Positions 31,338 through 40,085 are shown, counted from the first letter of the stretch. The stretch is DNA of 64,000 bases from Streptomyces sp. ICC1 (GCF_003287935.1 NZ_CP030287.1:5473022-5537021), one strand, 5' to 3'. Translations and numbers: made by a program. The notes: generated by a model not told the origin, from the letters alone.

Positions 31338-32205
31338 CATGAGCTGGGTCGCCGCGGTCGCGCGGTTGCGAGCACTCCGGGAACCCGGCGTGCTCGTGAC
31401 CGTCGCGACCGTGCGCGGCCACGCGCCCCGCCGGGCCGGTGCCAAGCTCGTCGTGGGCCGGACCGGGACGTGGGGTTCGATCGGCGGCGGCAACATCGAG
31501 GCCGTCGCCATCGACCGGGCGCGCGAGCTGACCGGCGCGGCCGATCCGGAGCCGGAGCTGATGGAGTTCGCCCTGAACGACAAGGTCACCGGCCGGCACG
31601 GCGTGCAGTGCTGCGGCGGAGCCGTCACCGTGCTGCTCGAACCGCTGCCGGTGGTCCAGGCGGTGGCCGTCTTCGGCGTCGGGCACGTCGGGCTGGAACT
31701 GGCGCGCATCCTGGCCCGTCACGACCTCGACCTGCACCTCGTCGACTCCCGCCCCGACATGCTCACCGACGAACGGCTCGGCGTGCTGTCGGACGCGGTG
31801 GCGCAGGTCCACGTCCACCACACCCCGTTGCTTCCGGAGGAGGTGCTGGCGGAGCTGCCGCCCGGCACCCACGTCCTGATCATGACCCACGACCACGCCG
31901 AGGACGCCGCACTGTGCGACGCCGCCCTGCGCACCGCCGGTCTCGGCTCGATCGGTCTGATCGGCTCGTCCGCGAAGTGGGCGCGGTTCCGCCAACGCCT
32001 GGCCGCCGAGGGCGGCCACGACGCCACGGCCATCGACCGGATCAAGACCCCGATCGGACTGACCGAGATCACGGGCAAGGAACCCGCCACGATCGCGGTG
32101 AGCGTCGCGGCGGACCTGCTCCGGGCCTTCGAGGAGGACCGCCACTGGGCGGTGGCGAACACCGTTGCCGTGCTGCCGGAACAGGCGGTCGCGTCCGCCC
32201 CGTGA
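31330..32205 (+). CDS. xdhC: Xanthine dehydrogenase accessory protein XdhC
   Basis: A 291-residue chaperone that loads sulfurated molybdenum cofactor into XdhB. The N-terminal XdhC/CoxI domain has VATVRGHAPRRAGAKLVV and GSIGGGNIE, with the conserved VQCCGGAV Cys pair near residue 97. A Rossmann-like C-terminal domain has VFGVGHVGLELARIL, IMTHDHAEDAALCDAAL and LIGSSAKWARFR. ATG 31330 lies inside the end of xdhB, a typical coupled arrangement. It is the last intact gene before a decayed region. Confidence 0.93.
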
Positions 32206-32226
32206 CCGGGCACGGGGGCTGCGCGG

Positions 32227-32580
32227 TCACTGCGCCGACGGCCGGACGGCCTGGGCCAGCCGGTGTGCCGGGGCCTCGGCGCCGGACCGCGGCGGGTCGA
32301 CGACCCGCACCCGGTGGGCGTCGGCCGCGAGCCGCTTGCCGAAGCGCGCGTACGTGGCCCGGGTCTCCCCCGGCCGGGCACCACGATGACGGTGCCGCGC
32401 CGATCCTGGGGCGGCGCGGCTGGTCCCACGCGCTGAGGTAGGCGTCCGCCCGGCGCCCCCCTTTTGAAGACCCCCTGCCAGATCCGGTCGCCGAAGTCGC
32501 CCGCGGCCGGCTGGATCCGGAAACCGGGCGTACGCACCTCCTCGTTCGCCTGTACGCCCTCCCGGCCGACGAGGCCTGAG
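32227..32580 (-). pseudogene. Frameshifted remnant of an alpha/beta-hydrolase
   Basis: Read on the minus strand, protein-like segments follow one another in changing frames: EEVRTPGFRIQPAAGDFGDR, IWQGVFKRG, then (shifted) DAYLSAWDQPRRPRIG, then TVIVVPGRG, then (shifted) ETRATYARFGKRLAADAHRV, then a stop at 32227. The pieces join into the start of an alpha/beta-hydrolase, with VVPGRGE as the first strand-turn. At least three frameshifts, some in G runs, and the missing catalytic core make it non-functional, unless the indels are sequencing errors. Confidence 0.55.
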
Positions 32581-32664
32581 CCCGGATGGCGTAACGCCCC
32601 TGGCCCTCGCCGCGGACATCGACCAGCATGGGCGGAGCGGGACCCGCGGACGAGATGGGCACGC

Positions 32665-33084
32665 ATGCGCGCCACTGAGAGCAACCAGGACTATCCCTTC
32701 GCTGTCACGAACACGGCCGCGGCACTGCTGGACGGTGCCGGGACGATCGTCGCCTGGACACCGGCCGCCGAAGCCCTCCTCGATCGCCGGTCCGCGGACG
32801 TGTGCCGCCGACCGGCACGGGACCTCCTGGCGGACGCGGGCGGCTGGGAAGCGGTTCTGGCTCAGGGCGGGCAGGCGGGGGGGGCGGGGTACGGGGGCGG
32901 CCGGGGGGTTCCCGGCGGAGGCCCGGCGGGGGGCCACGGAGGCGCGCCCGGCACGGCGCCGAGACGGGCACGGCCCCGCGACCGGCACCGGGCCCCCGCC
33001 GATCCCGGTCCGGCATTGCGGCCGTGTTGCAGGTTCGTGGCCATCGCGGCGAGGCGGTTCCCGTGCGCGGGGCCCGACTCCTAG
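32665..33084 (+). pseudogene. Truncated PAS-domain protein (5' end of a probable SpoIIE-type phosphatase)
   Basis: ATG 32665 begins a PAS-like segment: FAVTNTAAALLDGAGTIVAW, TPAAEALLDRRSADV, RPARDLLA. This pattern opens many Streptomyces PAS-SpoIIE phosphatases. After about 60 residues the frame turns into Gly- and Arg-rich sequence without domain character and stops at 33084. No phosphatase domain remains. With the hydrolase remnant this makes 32206-33103 a decayed island of about 0.9 kb. Confidence 0.5.
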
Positions 33085-33103
33085 GGTCCGTCGGGAATCG
33101 CGA

Positions 33104-34711
33104 TCAAGGAGTGTCCCGGGCTTGCGGGACGGGGTGCTGCAGGACGGGGTGCTGCGGGGATCGGCCTCGCACGCCGAGGGCGGCGAGCCGGGTCTGGTGG
33201 CGGTCCAGCCGGCGGCGGAAGTCCGGCCAGTCGCGGTGCGCCGACCAGGCGGTGTCCGCCAGGGCGCACAGCCTGGGGAAGGCCAGGTACTCGAGCTCGG
33301 CCGGGGTGCGCGCGTACTCGGTCCACAGCTGCGCCTGGGTGCCGAGGACCCGGCGCGCGGCCTCGGGCTCCCAGTGCGCGGGAACGGGCTCGTTGTCGTA
33401 GACGCCACGCAGGTCGAGCACGCCGTCCTGGCCGCGCGGCTCGCCGGGGTCGGCGGACTGCGGGTAGTCGAGGTAGGTGGAGCGGTACGGGGCCATGATC
33501 ACGTCGTGGCCACGCAGCGCGGCGGCGCGCCCGTGGTCCGCGTCGCGCCACGCCATCGCGGTGAAGGCGGCGGGGAGTTCGGCGCCGGTGTCGGTCCAGC
33601 CGAGGGGGCGCCGGCCGAGCCGGGCCAGGTGCGCGGCGACGGAGTCGAGGAACCAGCCGTGCAGGGCGCCCGGTCCGGACAGGCCCTCGGCTGCGACCCG
33701 GGCCCGGGCGGCCGGCGAGCGCTCCCATTCCACGCGGGGGCATTCGTCGCCGCCGATGTGGACGTAGGGGGCGGGGAACACGTCGGCGACCTCGTCCAGC
33801 ACCTCCCGGCAGAAGTCGAGGACACCGTCGTGGACGCCGAAGACGTTCTCGCAGACTCCCCAGCGGGTCCACGGCTCCAGCCGGACACCGGGCCGGTTGC
33901 CGAGTCCGGGGTAGGCGGCGAGGGCGGCGCGGGCGTGGCCGGGCATCTCGATCTCGGGGACGACGCTCACCCCGCGCCGGGCCGCGTAGGCGACGAGCCC
34001 GGCCAGTTCGGCACGGGTGTAGGCGCCCTCGTGCGGGATGCCGTCGCCCGCGCTCTCGGCCCGGCGGCCGCCGATCTCGGTGAGCCGGGGGCGGGCGGCG
34101 ACCGGCATCCGCCAGCCCTGGTCGTCGGTGAGGTGCAGGTGCAGGACGTTGAGCTTGTGCAGGGCGAGCAGGTCCACGAAGCGCCGCAGGTAGTCCGCGG
34201 GCTGGAAGTGGCGGGCCACGTCCAGCATGGCTCCGCGCCAGGCGAACCGGGGCCGGTCGATGATCCGTACGCAGGGAAGTGACCAGTCGGGGGCGGGCGT
34301 ACGGGTCCGCGCACCCCCGCCGGGCCGCTCCCCGCCGGCCAACGACCCGGTGGCGGCCAGCGCCTCGGGCGGCAGCAGCTGGCGCAGGGTCTGGACCCCG
34401 CGCAGCAGCCCCTCGGGCCGGGCGGCGAGGAGCAGGACCGCCTCGGGTCGGACGGTGAGGGAGTACCCCTCGGCTCCGAGGGCCCGCTCGCCGGGGGCCA
34501 GCAGGAAGGAGATCCGCCCCTCGGGGTCAGGCGCCAGCGGCAGTCCGGTGGCGGGGGTGAGCAGTTCGCGCAGGAGGTCGGCCGCCGCCCCGGCGCCGGG
34601 ACCGGCCCGCAGTCCGGTGCGGTGGTCCAGGGGGAAGCGTCCGGGCTGGGTGGTGACCGAGTCGGGGCGCGGGACGAGCGCGAGGTCGGGGCGGAGGGCG
34701 GCTGCGGGCAC
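33104..34711 (-). CDS. Beta-N-acetylhexosaminidase, GH20
   Basis: A 535-residue glycoside hydrolase family 20 enzyme that removes terminal GlcNAc from chito-oligosaccharides. The N-terminal GH20b-like domain covers about 10-145. The catalytic barrel starts at RFAWRGAMLDVARHF, with LNVLHLHLTDDQGWR, VVPEIEMPGHA and the catalytic pair in HIGGDEC (Asp322-Glu323 in this numbering). No signal peptide is visible, which suggests an intracellular enzyme acting on imported chitobiose. The frame is open to a TTG at 34774 that lies inside operator repeats. GTG 34711, with GAGG 12 bases before it, is preferred; GTG 34729 is possible. It is divergent from a DasR-like GntR gene. Confidence 0.9.
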   Translation of the reverse strand: MPAAALRPDLALVPRPDSVTTQPGRFPLDHRTGLRAGPGAGAAADLLRELLTPATGLPLAPDPEGRISFLLAPGERALGAEGYSLTVRPEAVLLLAARPEGLLRGVQTLRQLLPPEALAATGSLAGGERPGGGARTRTPAPDWSLPCVRIIDRPRFAWRGAMLDVARHFQPADYLRRFVDLLALHKLNVLHLHLTDDQGWRMPVAARPRLTEIGGRRAESAGDGIPHEGAYTRAELAGLVAYAARRGVSVVPEIEMPGHARAALAAYPGLGNRPGVRLEPWTRWGVCENVFGVHDGVLDFCREVLDEVADVFPAPYVHIGGDECPRVEWERSPAARARVAAEGLSGPGALHGWFLDSVAAHLARLGRRPLGWTDTGAELPAAFTAMAWRDADHGRAAALRGHDVIMAPYRSTYLDYPQSADPGEPRGQDGVLDLRGVYDNEPVPAHWEPEAARRVLGTQAQLWTEYARTPAELEYLAFPRLCALADTAWSAHRDWPDFRRRLDRHQTRLAALGVRGRSPQHPVLQHPVPQARDTP

Positions 34712-34754
34712 GGCGTCGAGGTTCCTCACCTGGTCGTGGAGACAACTCGCCACC

Positions 34755-34921
34755 TTGACCAGCGAGTTGACCAACTGACCAATTGGTTAGCTGAGTGGCT
34801 AGAAGGTGACACGGCCCGTGTTCGCCGTCAACCCCGCGCGCTCCCGGTATTTTCCGCAGAGACCTCGCGCCGATCACCGACCGAATGGTTAGATGCACAT
34901 GACCAGTTGGACAGGTGACCA
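34755..34921. promoter_or_regulatory. TGACCA-rich control region between GH20 and GntR genes
   Basis: TTGACCA at 34755-34761 and 34767-34773, TGACCA within TGACCAATTGGT at 34776-34787, and TGACCA again at 34900-34905 and 34916-34921; (A/T)TGGTTAG also occurs twice. Repeated half-sites on both sides of the divergent promoters suggest binding of the adjacent GntR protein. Confidence 0.55.
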
Positions 34922-34941
34922 GAGGGAAACGGAGTCCGGCC

Positions 34942-35805
34942 ATGGAGAACGGCGCATCCGACTCTGACCGCGCAGCCGCAGCGTCGGGGCTGGTGCTCAA
35001 ACGGGAGCGGGTCCGCGAGCACCTGCTGGGCCTCATCGACGTCCGGCGGCCCGGCGACGCGATCCCCTCGGAGCGCACCCTGTGCGCCACCCTGGAGGTC
35101 TCCCGCCCCACCCTGCGCGCGGCGGTGGACGAACTCGTGGCCACGGGCGTCCTCGTACGGGAGCACGGGCGCGGCATGTTCGTCGCCCCGGCCAAGATCA
35201 CCCAGGAACTGGCCGCCGCCGAGGCGGCGTTCGCGATGCGGCAGGCCGCCGGACACTGGTCCAGCCGGATCCTGGAGCAGTCCACCGTCCAGGCGGGCGC
35301 GCGCATCGGCCGCCGGCTGCGCATCTCGCCCGGCGCGCAGCTGCTCTACGTCGCCCGGCTGCGGCTGGTGGACGGGGCCCCGATGGCGATCGAGCACCTG
35401 CACATCCCGGCCGCCCTGGTGCCCGCCCTGACCCCGGCCGAGCTGGAGGCCGGCGACCTCTACGAGCACCTGCGCGACCACCACGGCGTGTACGTGCACG
35501 AGGCGCAGCAGTCCATCGAGCCGACCGTGGTGAACGAGGCGGAGGCCGGCCTGCTGGACGTCCCGCTGCTCTCCCCCGCCCTGCTGATCGAGCGGCTCAC
35601 CACCGACTCCACCGGGCGCCCCGTGGAGTACGTGCACTCCGTCTACCGCGGCGACCGCTACCGGATCGTCTCGCGCCTCGCGCTCGGGACGTCCCCGGGG
35701 GCCGGACGGCCGGACGGCCACCACCCGGGGATCCCGCCGGGCGATCTGGGCCGGCGGGCCGTCATCACCTCCACCACCTCGGGGGACATCCACACCGGCG
35801 CGTAA
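34942..35805 (+). CDS. GntR-family regulator with UTRA domain (DasR-like)
   Basis: A 287-residue regulator. The winged helix is at about 28-92 (KRERVREHLLGLIDVRRPGD, then PSERTLCATLEVSRPTLRAA and GRGMFVAPAKITQ). The UTRA effector domain is at about 110-262 (PMAIEHLHIPAALVP, RPVEYVHSVYRGDRYRIVSRL). The ending GRPVEYVHSVYRGDRY closely follows my memory of Streptomyces DasR, whose UTRA domain binds phosphorylated amino sugars, though this protein has a longer tail. GGAG at 34931-34934 selects ATG 34942 over 34915. Its position opposite the GH20 gene and the TGACCA repeats suggests control of that gene. Confidence 0.88.
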   Translation: MENGASDSDRAAAASGLVLKRERVREHLLGLIDVRRPGDAIPSERTLCATLEVSRPTLRAAVDELVATGVLVREHGRGMFVAPAKITQELAAAEAAFAMRQAAGHWSSRILEQSTVQAGARIGRRLRISPGAQLLYVARLRLVDGAPMAIEHLHIPAALVPALTPAELEAGDLYEHLRDHHGVYVHEAQQSIEPTVVNEAEAGLLDVPLLSPALLIERLTTDSTGRPVEYVHSVYRGDRYRIVSRLALGTSPGAGRPDGHHPGIPPGDLGRRAVITSTTSGDIHTGA

Positions 35806-35806
35806 C

Positions 35807-35824
35807 TTCCGGTCACAGCACTAG
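35807..35824. repeat. Short copy of the CTAG repeat (right end only)
   Basis: TTCCGGTCACAGCACTAG is identical to the right end of the 22536 element. It fills the 15-base gap between two convergent GntR genes, and its CTAG supplies the TAG stop of the minus-strand gene at 35821. Confidence 0.8.
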
Positions 35825-36621
35825 GTCACCCGGAAGCCGATGGCCGGGTGGGAGCGGTCGAAGGTCAGCCGGTCCCAGCCGGGGAAGGCGAGGTCGGTGA
35901 CGGCGAGCAGCCTGCCGGAGACGTCGTGCAGGGTGCGGCGCACGGAGAGCCCTCCCGCGGGGGCGGGGGCCTGGGGGAAGCTGGTCCGGGTCATGGTGAT
36001 GGTCTCCGCGACCCGGCCGCCGTTCGCGGCCCGCTCCAGCCACCGGTGCAGGGCACCCAGGTCCTCGTCCCGGACACCGGCCGCCGCGCGGTCGCGGTAG
36101 CGGGCGAGTTCCGGCGCCCCGTCCACGGCGCGCGGGCAGAGGTACGTCACCTCGTGCCGCCGCGTCTGGCCCCCCGGGCCGGTTTCGCGGTGGTGGTGGA
36201 CCAGGGTCCGCTCACCGCCGCGCATGCCGAGCTGATCGGCGAGCGCGGGAGCCAGGGTGACGAGCGTGAGCCAGTTCTGCGCGGGTCCGGCGGCGGGCGC
36301 CGGTGCCGGTGCGGGCGGACCTGCGGGCGCCGGCGCCGCCACCCGCGCGGGGACGGCGGCCGGGGGCCGCGGCGCCGGCTCGGGGAAGGCGGTGCGGGTG
36401 CCGCGGCGCCCGGTGACGACGAGGCCGTCCTCGCGCAGGTGCTGGAGGGCGGCCCGGATGGTCTGCCGGTTGACCTGGTAGCGGGCGGCCAGGCTGCGCT
36501 CGGAGGGCAGTCTGGCTCCGGGGGTGAGGGCGGTGCGGTCCATCTCGTGCCGCAGCGCTGCGGCGATCCGCTGGTACTTGGGCATGGCGGCCTGGCCGCC
36601 ACCCCGCGAAGGGGAGGGCAT
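35821..36621 (-). CDS. GntR-family regulator with UTRA-like domain
   Basis: A 266-residue regulator. The winged helix covers about 13-80 (PKYQRIAAALRHEMDRTALT, then PSERSLAARYQVNRQTIRAA and LREDGLVVTGRRGTRTAF). A Pro/Ala linker at about 82-115 leads to a UTRA-type effector domain (RHEVTYLCPRAVDGAPELAR, TFDRSHPAIGFRVT). AGAGGAG five bases before ATG 36621 fixes the start. A dre-like TGGTCTATACC lies 58 bases upstream, suggesting autoregulation or DasR control. The C-terminal Thr is followed by a TAG contributed by the CTAG repeat. Ligand and targets are unknown. Confidence 0.87.
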   Translation of the reverse strand: MPSPSRGGGQAAMPKYQRIAAALRHEMDRTALTPGARLPSERSLAARYQVNRQTIRAALQHLREDGLVVTGRRGTRTAFPEPAPRPPAAVPARVAAPAPAGPPAPAPAPAAGPAQNWLTLVTLAPALADQLGMRGGERTLVHHHRETGPGGQTRRHEVTYLCPRAVDGAPELARYRDRAAAGVRDEDLGALHRWLERAANGGRVAETITMTRTSFPQAPAPAGGLSVRRTLHDVSGRLLAVTDLAFPGWDRLTFDRSHPAIGFRVT

Positions 36622-36678
36622 GGCTTCTCCTCTGACGGGAGGTCAAGGACTGCGCGGTCTGCCCGACCAACGTAGCAT

Positions 36679-36690
36679 TGGTCTATACCT
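36679..36690 (-). promoter_or_regulatory. dre-like operator of the minus-strand GntR gene
   Basis: TGGTCTATACCT (plus strand), i.e. AGGTATAGACCA towards the gene, is close to the GntR/DasR/NagR-type operator. It lies in an AT-richer region suited to a promoter. Confidence 0.6.
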
Positions 36691-36766
36691 TTAGGTGAGA
36701 CGGGTGCCGACAACCGGCCCCGATTGGCCGGAACCTTGCCTGCCGCTTGCGGCCCGCCGGGCCCCC

Positions 36767-38347
36767 TCAGCCGTGCAAGGGGTTGGGAAGCGGCAGGTAG
36801 CGGGCGTCCGCCCCGTCGGCCCTGGTCCAGCGCAGCAGCAGGTTGGTCTTGGCCGGGAGCGTCGGGGAGGCCAGCAGGGACTCGATCTCGGGGAGCCCGT
36901 GGGCCGCGTCGAAGCGCCGGAACTCCTCTCGGGCCGCCGGCCACAGGGCTCCGGCCGCCGCGGGGTGGTCCTGCGCGAGCGCGCCCGCCACCTCGGTCAG
37001 GTGGTTGACCACCAGGCAGTACACGAGGCGCTGCCAGGCGGCTCCGCGCTCCGTGTCCGGCAGGAGTTTGACGCCCTCCGCGTCCCGGAAGAGCGCCTGC
37101 GCGGGCATGCCCTCGGCGTCGACGGCGACCAGGGTGTTCTGCAGGTGGGCCTCCAGGACGACGCCGTGCCGGGCGAACAGGTACAGCACGGGCGGCACCA
37201 CCTCGCGCAGGTACGCCCGCCACCACGCGGCCGGGTCCGCGGCGGCCGTGAGCGGGCTGCCCGGGTAGCCCTCCGCCAGGGCCGCCGCCAGCAGGGGCGT
37301 CAGCCCCGGCTCCGCGTGCGCCCGCAGCCCGTCGCGGACCAGGACCGCGAGCTCCTCGAAGGCGAAGGCGGCCGTACGGTAGCCCCGGTCGGGCAGCCAG
37401 GCCGCGCGCGATCCGGACCGGCGCAGGTCCGCGAAGCCCGCCAGGGTCGCCGCGTCCGTGCGGCGCAGCCCCAGCAGGTCGTGCCGCCAGAGCCGGCGCA
37501 CGTCGTTGGTGATCCGCACGTCGAGGCTGAACTTCACGAACAGGTCGGCGTCCGGGCCGCCGCCGGGGACGTACAGGGTCCGGATCGACGCCGTCGGCCA
37601 GACCGGGAGCCGTCCGGTCCCCAGCCGCAGCAGCCGTCCGTCCTCGAAGGCCTCGCGCACCGCGGGCCGGCCCCCGACCAGGTCGAGCTGCCAGGGGTGC
37701 GCGGGCAGCAGTCGGTAGCCCGCGGGCGGGTGCGGGCCGCCGGCGGTCCGCACGAGGGAGTCGATCGCCGCCGCCGCCCCGGATCCGCCCTCCTCCACCA
37801 CCTGGTCCTCCCGCAGCCCCAGGAAGACCAGGGGGAACCGGGCGTGCGCCTCGGGCGCGTACGGCAGCCAGCCCGCGGCCGGGGCACCGCCCCGCGCCTT
37901 GGGCGCCGGATGGTGCGGGTGCCCCATCACCAGGGCCTGCTCGGAGCGGACGTACGGGTCCGCCGGGGGCTCGGCCGCCGCCCGGGCGGTCAGCAGCGCG
38001 GCGACCGTCTCGCGGCTGTCGGCGATCTCCACCGGGAGCTCGTCGTTGGACACCCCGGTGTACTGGAGCAGTTCGTCGGAGACCAGTTTGACCAGCTCGG
38101 TGTGGCTGAGCGGATGCCAGCCGTCCGCCGTGCGCAGCTCGGGCCCGGCCGGCCGCCGGCCGCCGCCCACCCGCATCAGCCGCCCGCTGCCGAGCAGCCG
38201 GTACACACCCGCACCGCCCTCGGCGGACTCGGCCGCCTCTCTGAGCAGGCAGTTCAACAGTGGCGCGGATGCGTAGGCATCGGCGGCAGCGCTGCGGGCA
38301 GCGTTGTCGACGGCAGTGTCGGCGGCGTTGAGGTCCACGGATTCCAT
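36767..38347 (-). CDS. NIS siderophore synthetase, IucA/IucC family (gene 1)
   Basis: A 526-residue ATP-dependent ligase that joins a carboxylate (citrate, succinate or similar) to an amine or hydroxamate, independent of non-ribosomal synthetases. Family motifs are GHPHHPAPKARGG, LPYAPEAHARFPLVFLGL, LLPAHPWQLD, LFVKFSLDVRITNDVRRL and EAHLQNTLVAVD. The C-terminal FhuF-like region is present up to LLLRWTRADG. ATG 38347 is chosen because the open frame above it runs through the divergent gene. Together with the opposite gene at 38466 it makes a two-synthetase pair; no amine-modifying enzyme, exporter or receptor is nearby. Confidence 0.9.
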   Translation of the reverse strand: MESVDLNAADTAVDNAARSAAADAYASAPLLNCLLREAAESAEGGAGVYRLLGSGRLMRVGGGRRPAGPELRTADGWHPLSHTELVKLVSDELLQYTGVSNDELPVEIADSRETVAALLTARAAAEPPADPYVRSEQALVMGHPHHPAPKARGGAPAAGWLPYAPEAHARFPLVFLGLREDQVVEEGGSGAAAAIDSLVRTAGGPHPPAGYRLLPAHPWQLDLVGGRPAVREAFEDGRLLRLGTGRLPVWPTASIRTLYVPGGGPDADLFVKFSLDVRITNDVRRLWRHDLLGLRRTDAATLAGFADLRRSGSRAAWLPDRGYRTAAFAFEELAVLVRDGLRAHAEPGLTPLLAAALAEGYPGSPLTAAADPAAWWRAYLREVVPPVLYLFARHGVVLEAHLQNTLVAVDAEGMPAQALFRDAEGVKLLPDTERGAAWQRLVYCLVVNHLTEVAGALAQDHPAAAGALWPAAREEFRRFDAAHGLPEIESLLASPTLPAKTNLLLRWTRADGADARYLPLPNPLHG

Positions 38348-38413
38348 TCGGTACAACCGGTGTGCCGGCGGCGCGCGGGGCGTACCACCGGCCGTGATCT
38401 TCAGTATCCGCGA

Positions 38414-38430
38414 TGATGAAGTGATCATCA
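38414..38430. promoter_or_regulatory. Inverted repeat between the two siderophore genes
   Basis: TGATGA-AGTGA-TCATCA lies in the 118-base gap between the divergent NIS genes and is followed by a further GTCATC. It does not match the iron box of Streptomyces DmdR-type regulators as I know it. Confidence 0.45.
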
Positions 38431-38465
38431 CGTCATCCGAGAGGATCAAGGCCCTGGACCCCAGC

Positions 38466-40085
38466 ATGCACCTCCCCGCCACCCCCGCCGAAGAGGCCGT
38501 GGCCGCCGAATTGGCCGGATCCGCGCTGCCCGGCGCGCGCGCCGCCGCACTTCCCGGCGCGTACGCCGCCGCACTGCCCGGCGCGTACGCCGCCGCACTG
38601 CCCGGCGCGTACGCCGCCCCACTGCCCGGCGCGTACGCCGCCGCCCTGCCCGGCGCGCGCGCCGCCGTGCTGACCCGGCTGTGGCGGGCGCTCGCCTGCG
38701 AACCGCTGCCCTGGATCGCGCACCGGAAGCCGGGCCCCGGCTCCCTCGCGCTGCGCCTCGCCTCGGGCGCGCTGCTGGAGGGCCCGGCGGCGGACCCGTA
38801 CGCGACGGCGCCGTACGTCACCGAGCTGCTGCTCGACGGCCGCCCCCACCGGGGGGCCGCCGCCCTGGTGGCGGCCCTCGGGGTGCCGCACGGGGAGGAG
38901 TTCGCCGCCGAGCTCGACGACAGCACGGCCTCGCTCGCCCTGTCCCGGGCCGGGCAGCCGGCCGGGCCGGACCCCGCGCCCCGGACCACCTGGGAGTGGG
39001 AGCAGCGGATCGTCGACGGGCATCCGTACCACCCCAACTGCCGTTCCCGGCCGGGCTTCACGGTCGCCGAGCAGCTGGCGTACGCGCCCGAGCACCGGCC
39101 CCTGGTCACCCTCGGGCTGGCCTCCGTACGGGCCGAGGAGTGCCTGGTCGCCGGGGACTGGCCGGACGCCTGGCGGGAGGGCGGGCGGATCCTCCTGCCG
39201 GTCCATCCGTGGCAGGCCGAGCACGTCTTCAAGCAGGGGGGACCGGCGGGGCACGAGGTCCGGCCCGGTCCCGCCGCGCACCCGCTGATGGCCCTGCGCA
39301 CCCTGTCCCCCGCCGACGGCGGGCCGCACGTCAAGACCGCGCTGAGCACCCGGCTCACCTCCTCCGTGCGGGACATCTCCGCCTACTCCGTCGAGACGGC
39401 CGCCGCGGTCTCCGCCTTCGCGCAGGGCCTGTCCGAGCGGCTCGACGGCCGCCTGCACATCACCCGCACCCTCGGCGCCGTCACCGCGCACACCCCGGAC
39501 CTGGCCGCGGTGCTCCGCGAGCCCCCCGAGGCGTACGCGGACGTCGGCGCGGGCGAACGCGTGCTGCCCGTCGCCGCGCTGGCCCTCACCCCGTACGCGC
39601 GCTCCGCGCCCTGGCGGGCCGGTTTCGCCCGCCTCGCCCTGTCCGTGTGCCTGCGGGTGCTGGACCTCGGGGTGGCCCTGGAGGCGCACGGCCAGAACCT
39701 GCTGGTCGTCCTGGCCGCCGACGGCACCCCGCTGCGCCTGGTCTACCGCGATCTCGCCGACATCCGGATCAGCCCGGCCCGGCTGGCCCGCCACGGCCTG
39801 CCGGTGCCCCCGCTGACGGGTCGGCTGGTCACCGACGACGTGACCGCCCTGCGGCGCAAGCTCTTCGGGTCCCTGGTGGCCGGCGCGTTCGGCTCCACGG
39901 CCGGTTCGGCCGCCGCGCTCGCGGCGGACCTCGCGGCGGCGGCGCCCGGGCTCGCGGCCACGGCCGACACGGAGGCACTGCTGCGCGGAGCGCTGCCCAC
40001 CAAGGCGCTGACCCTGATGCGGCTGAGCCCCGGGGTCCCGGGCGACCAGTGGGCCGAGCTGGACAATCCGCTGACGGGGGGCTGA
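38466..40085 (+). CDS. NIS siderophore synthetase, IucA/IucC family (gene 2)
   Basis: A 539-residue second member of the family, divergent from gene 1. Motifs are GHPYHPNCRSRPGF, LAYAPEHRPLVTLGL, LLPVHPWQAEHVFKQ, VKTALSTRLTSSVRDIS and LEAHGQNLLVVL, with RLVYRDLADIR near the end. The N-terminal stretch at about residues 20-67 is six copies of an eight-residue unit ALPGAYAA (or ALPGARAA) from a 24-bp tandem repeat; family members do not normally carry it. Two NIS synthetases acting in sequence typically build a di-substituted siderophore, but the product cannot be deduced. Confidence 0.9.
   Translation: MHLPATPAEEAVAAELAGSALPGARAAALPGAYAAALPGAYAAALPGAYAAPLPGAYAAALPGARAAVLTRLWRALACEPLPWIAHRKPGPGSLALRLASGALLEGPAADPYATAPYVTELLLDGRPHRGAAALVAALGVPHGEEFAAELDDSTASLALSRAGQPAGPDPAPRTTWEWEQRIVDGHPYHPNCRSRPGFTVAEQLAYAPEHRPLVTLGLASVRAEECLVAGDWPDAWREGGRILLPVHPWQAEHVFKQGGPAGHEVRPGPAAHPLMALRTLSPADGGPHVKTALSTRLTSSVRDISAYSVETAAAVSAFAQGLSERLDGRLHITRTLGAVTAHTPDLAAVLREPPEAYADVGAGERVLPVAALALTPYARSAPWRAGFARLALSVCLRVLDLGVALEAHGQNLLVVLAADGTPLRLVYRDLADIRISPARLARHGLPVPPLTGRLVTDDVTALRRKLFGSLVAGAFGSTAGSAAALAADLAAAAPGLAATADTEALLRGALPTKALTLMRLSPGVPGDQWAELDNPLTGG
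38523..38666 (+). repeat. Six 24-bp tandem repeats inside siderophore gene 2
   Basis: Six head-to-tail, nearly identical 24-base units encode ALPGA(R/Y)AA. The outer units carry Arg and the inner four carry Tyr, and one unit starts with Pro. The unit length keeps the frame. Confidence 0.9.

Noticed and set aside
32735..34282. A 515-residue plus-strand open frame across the GH20 gene
   Set aside because: It is the shadow of the minus-strand GH20 gene, which has full catalytic motifs.
36677..36700. An iron box (DmdR/IdeR site) near the siderophore genes
   Set aside because: TTTAGGTGAG resembles half of an iron box, but it lies past the 3' end of the siderophore gene and overlaps the GntR promoter with its better-matching dre-like site.
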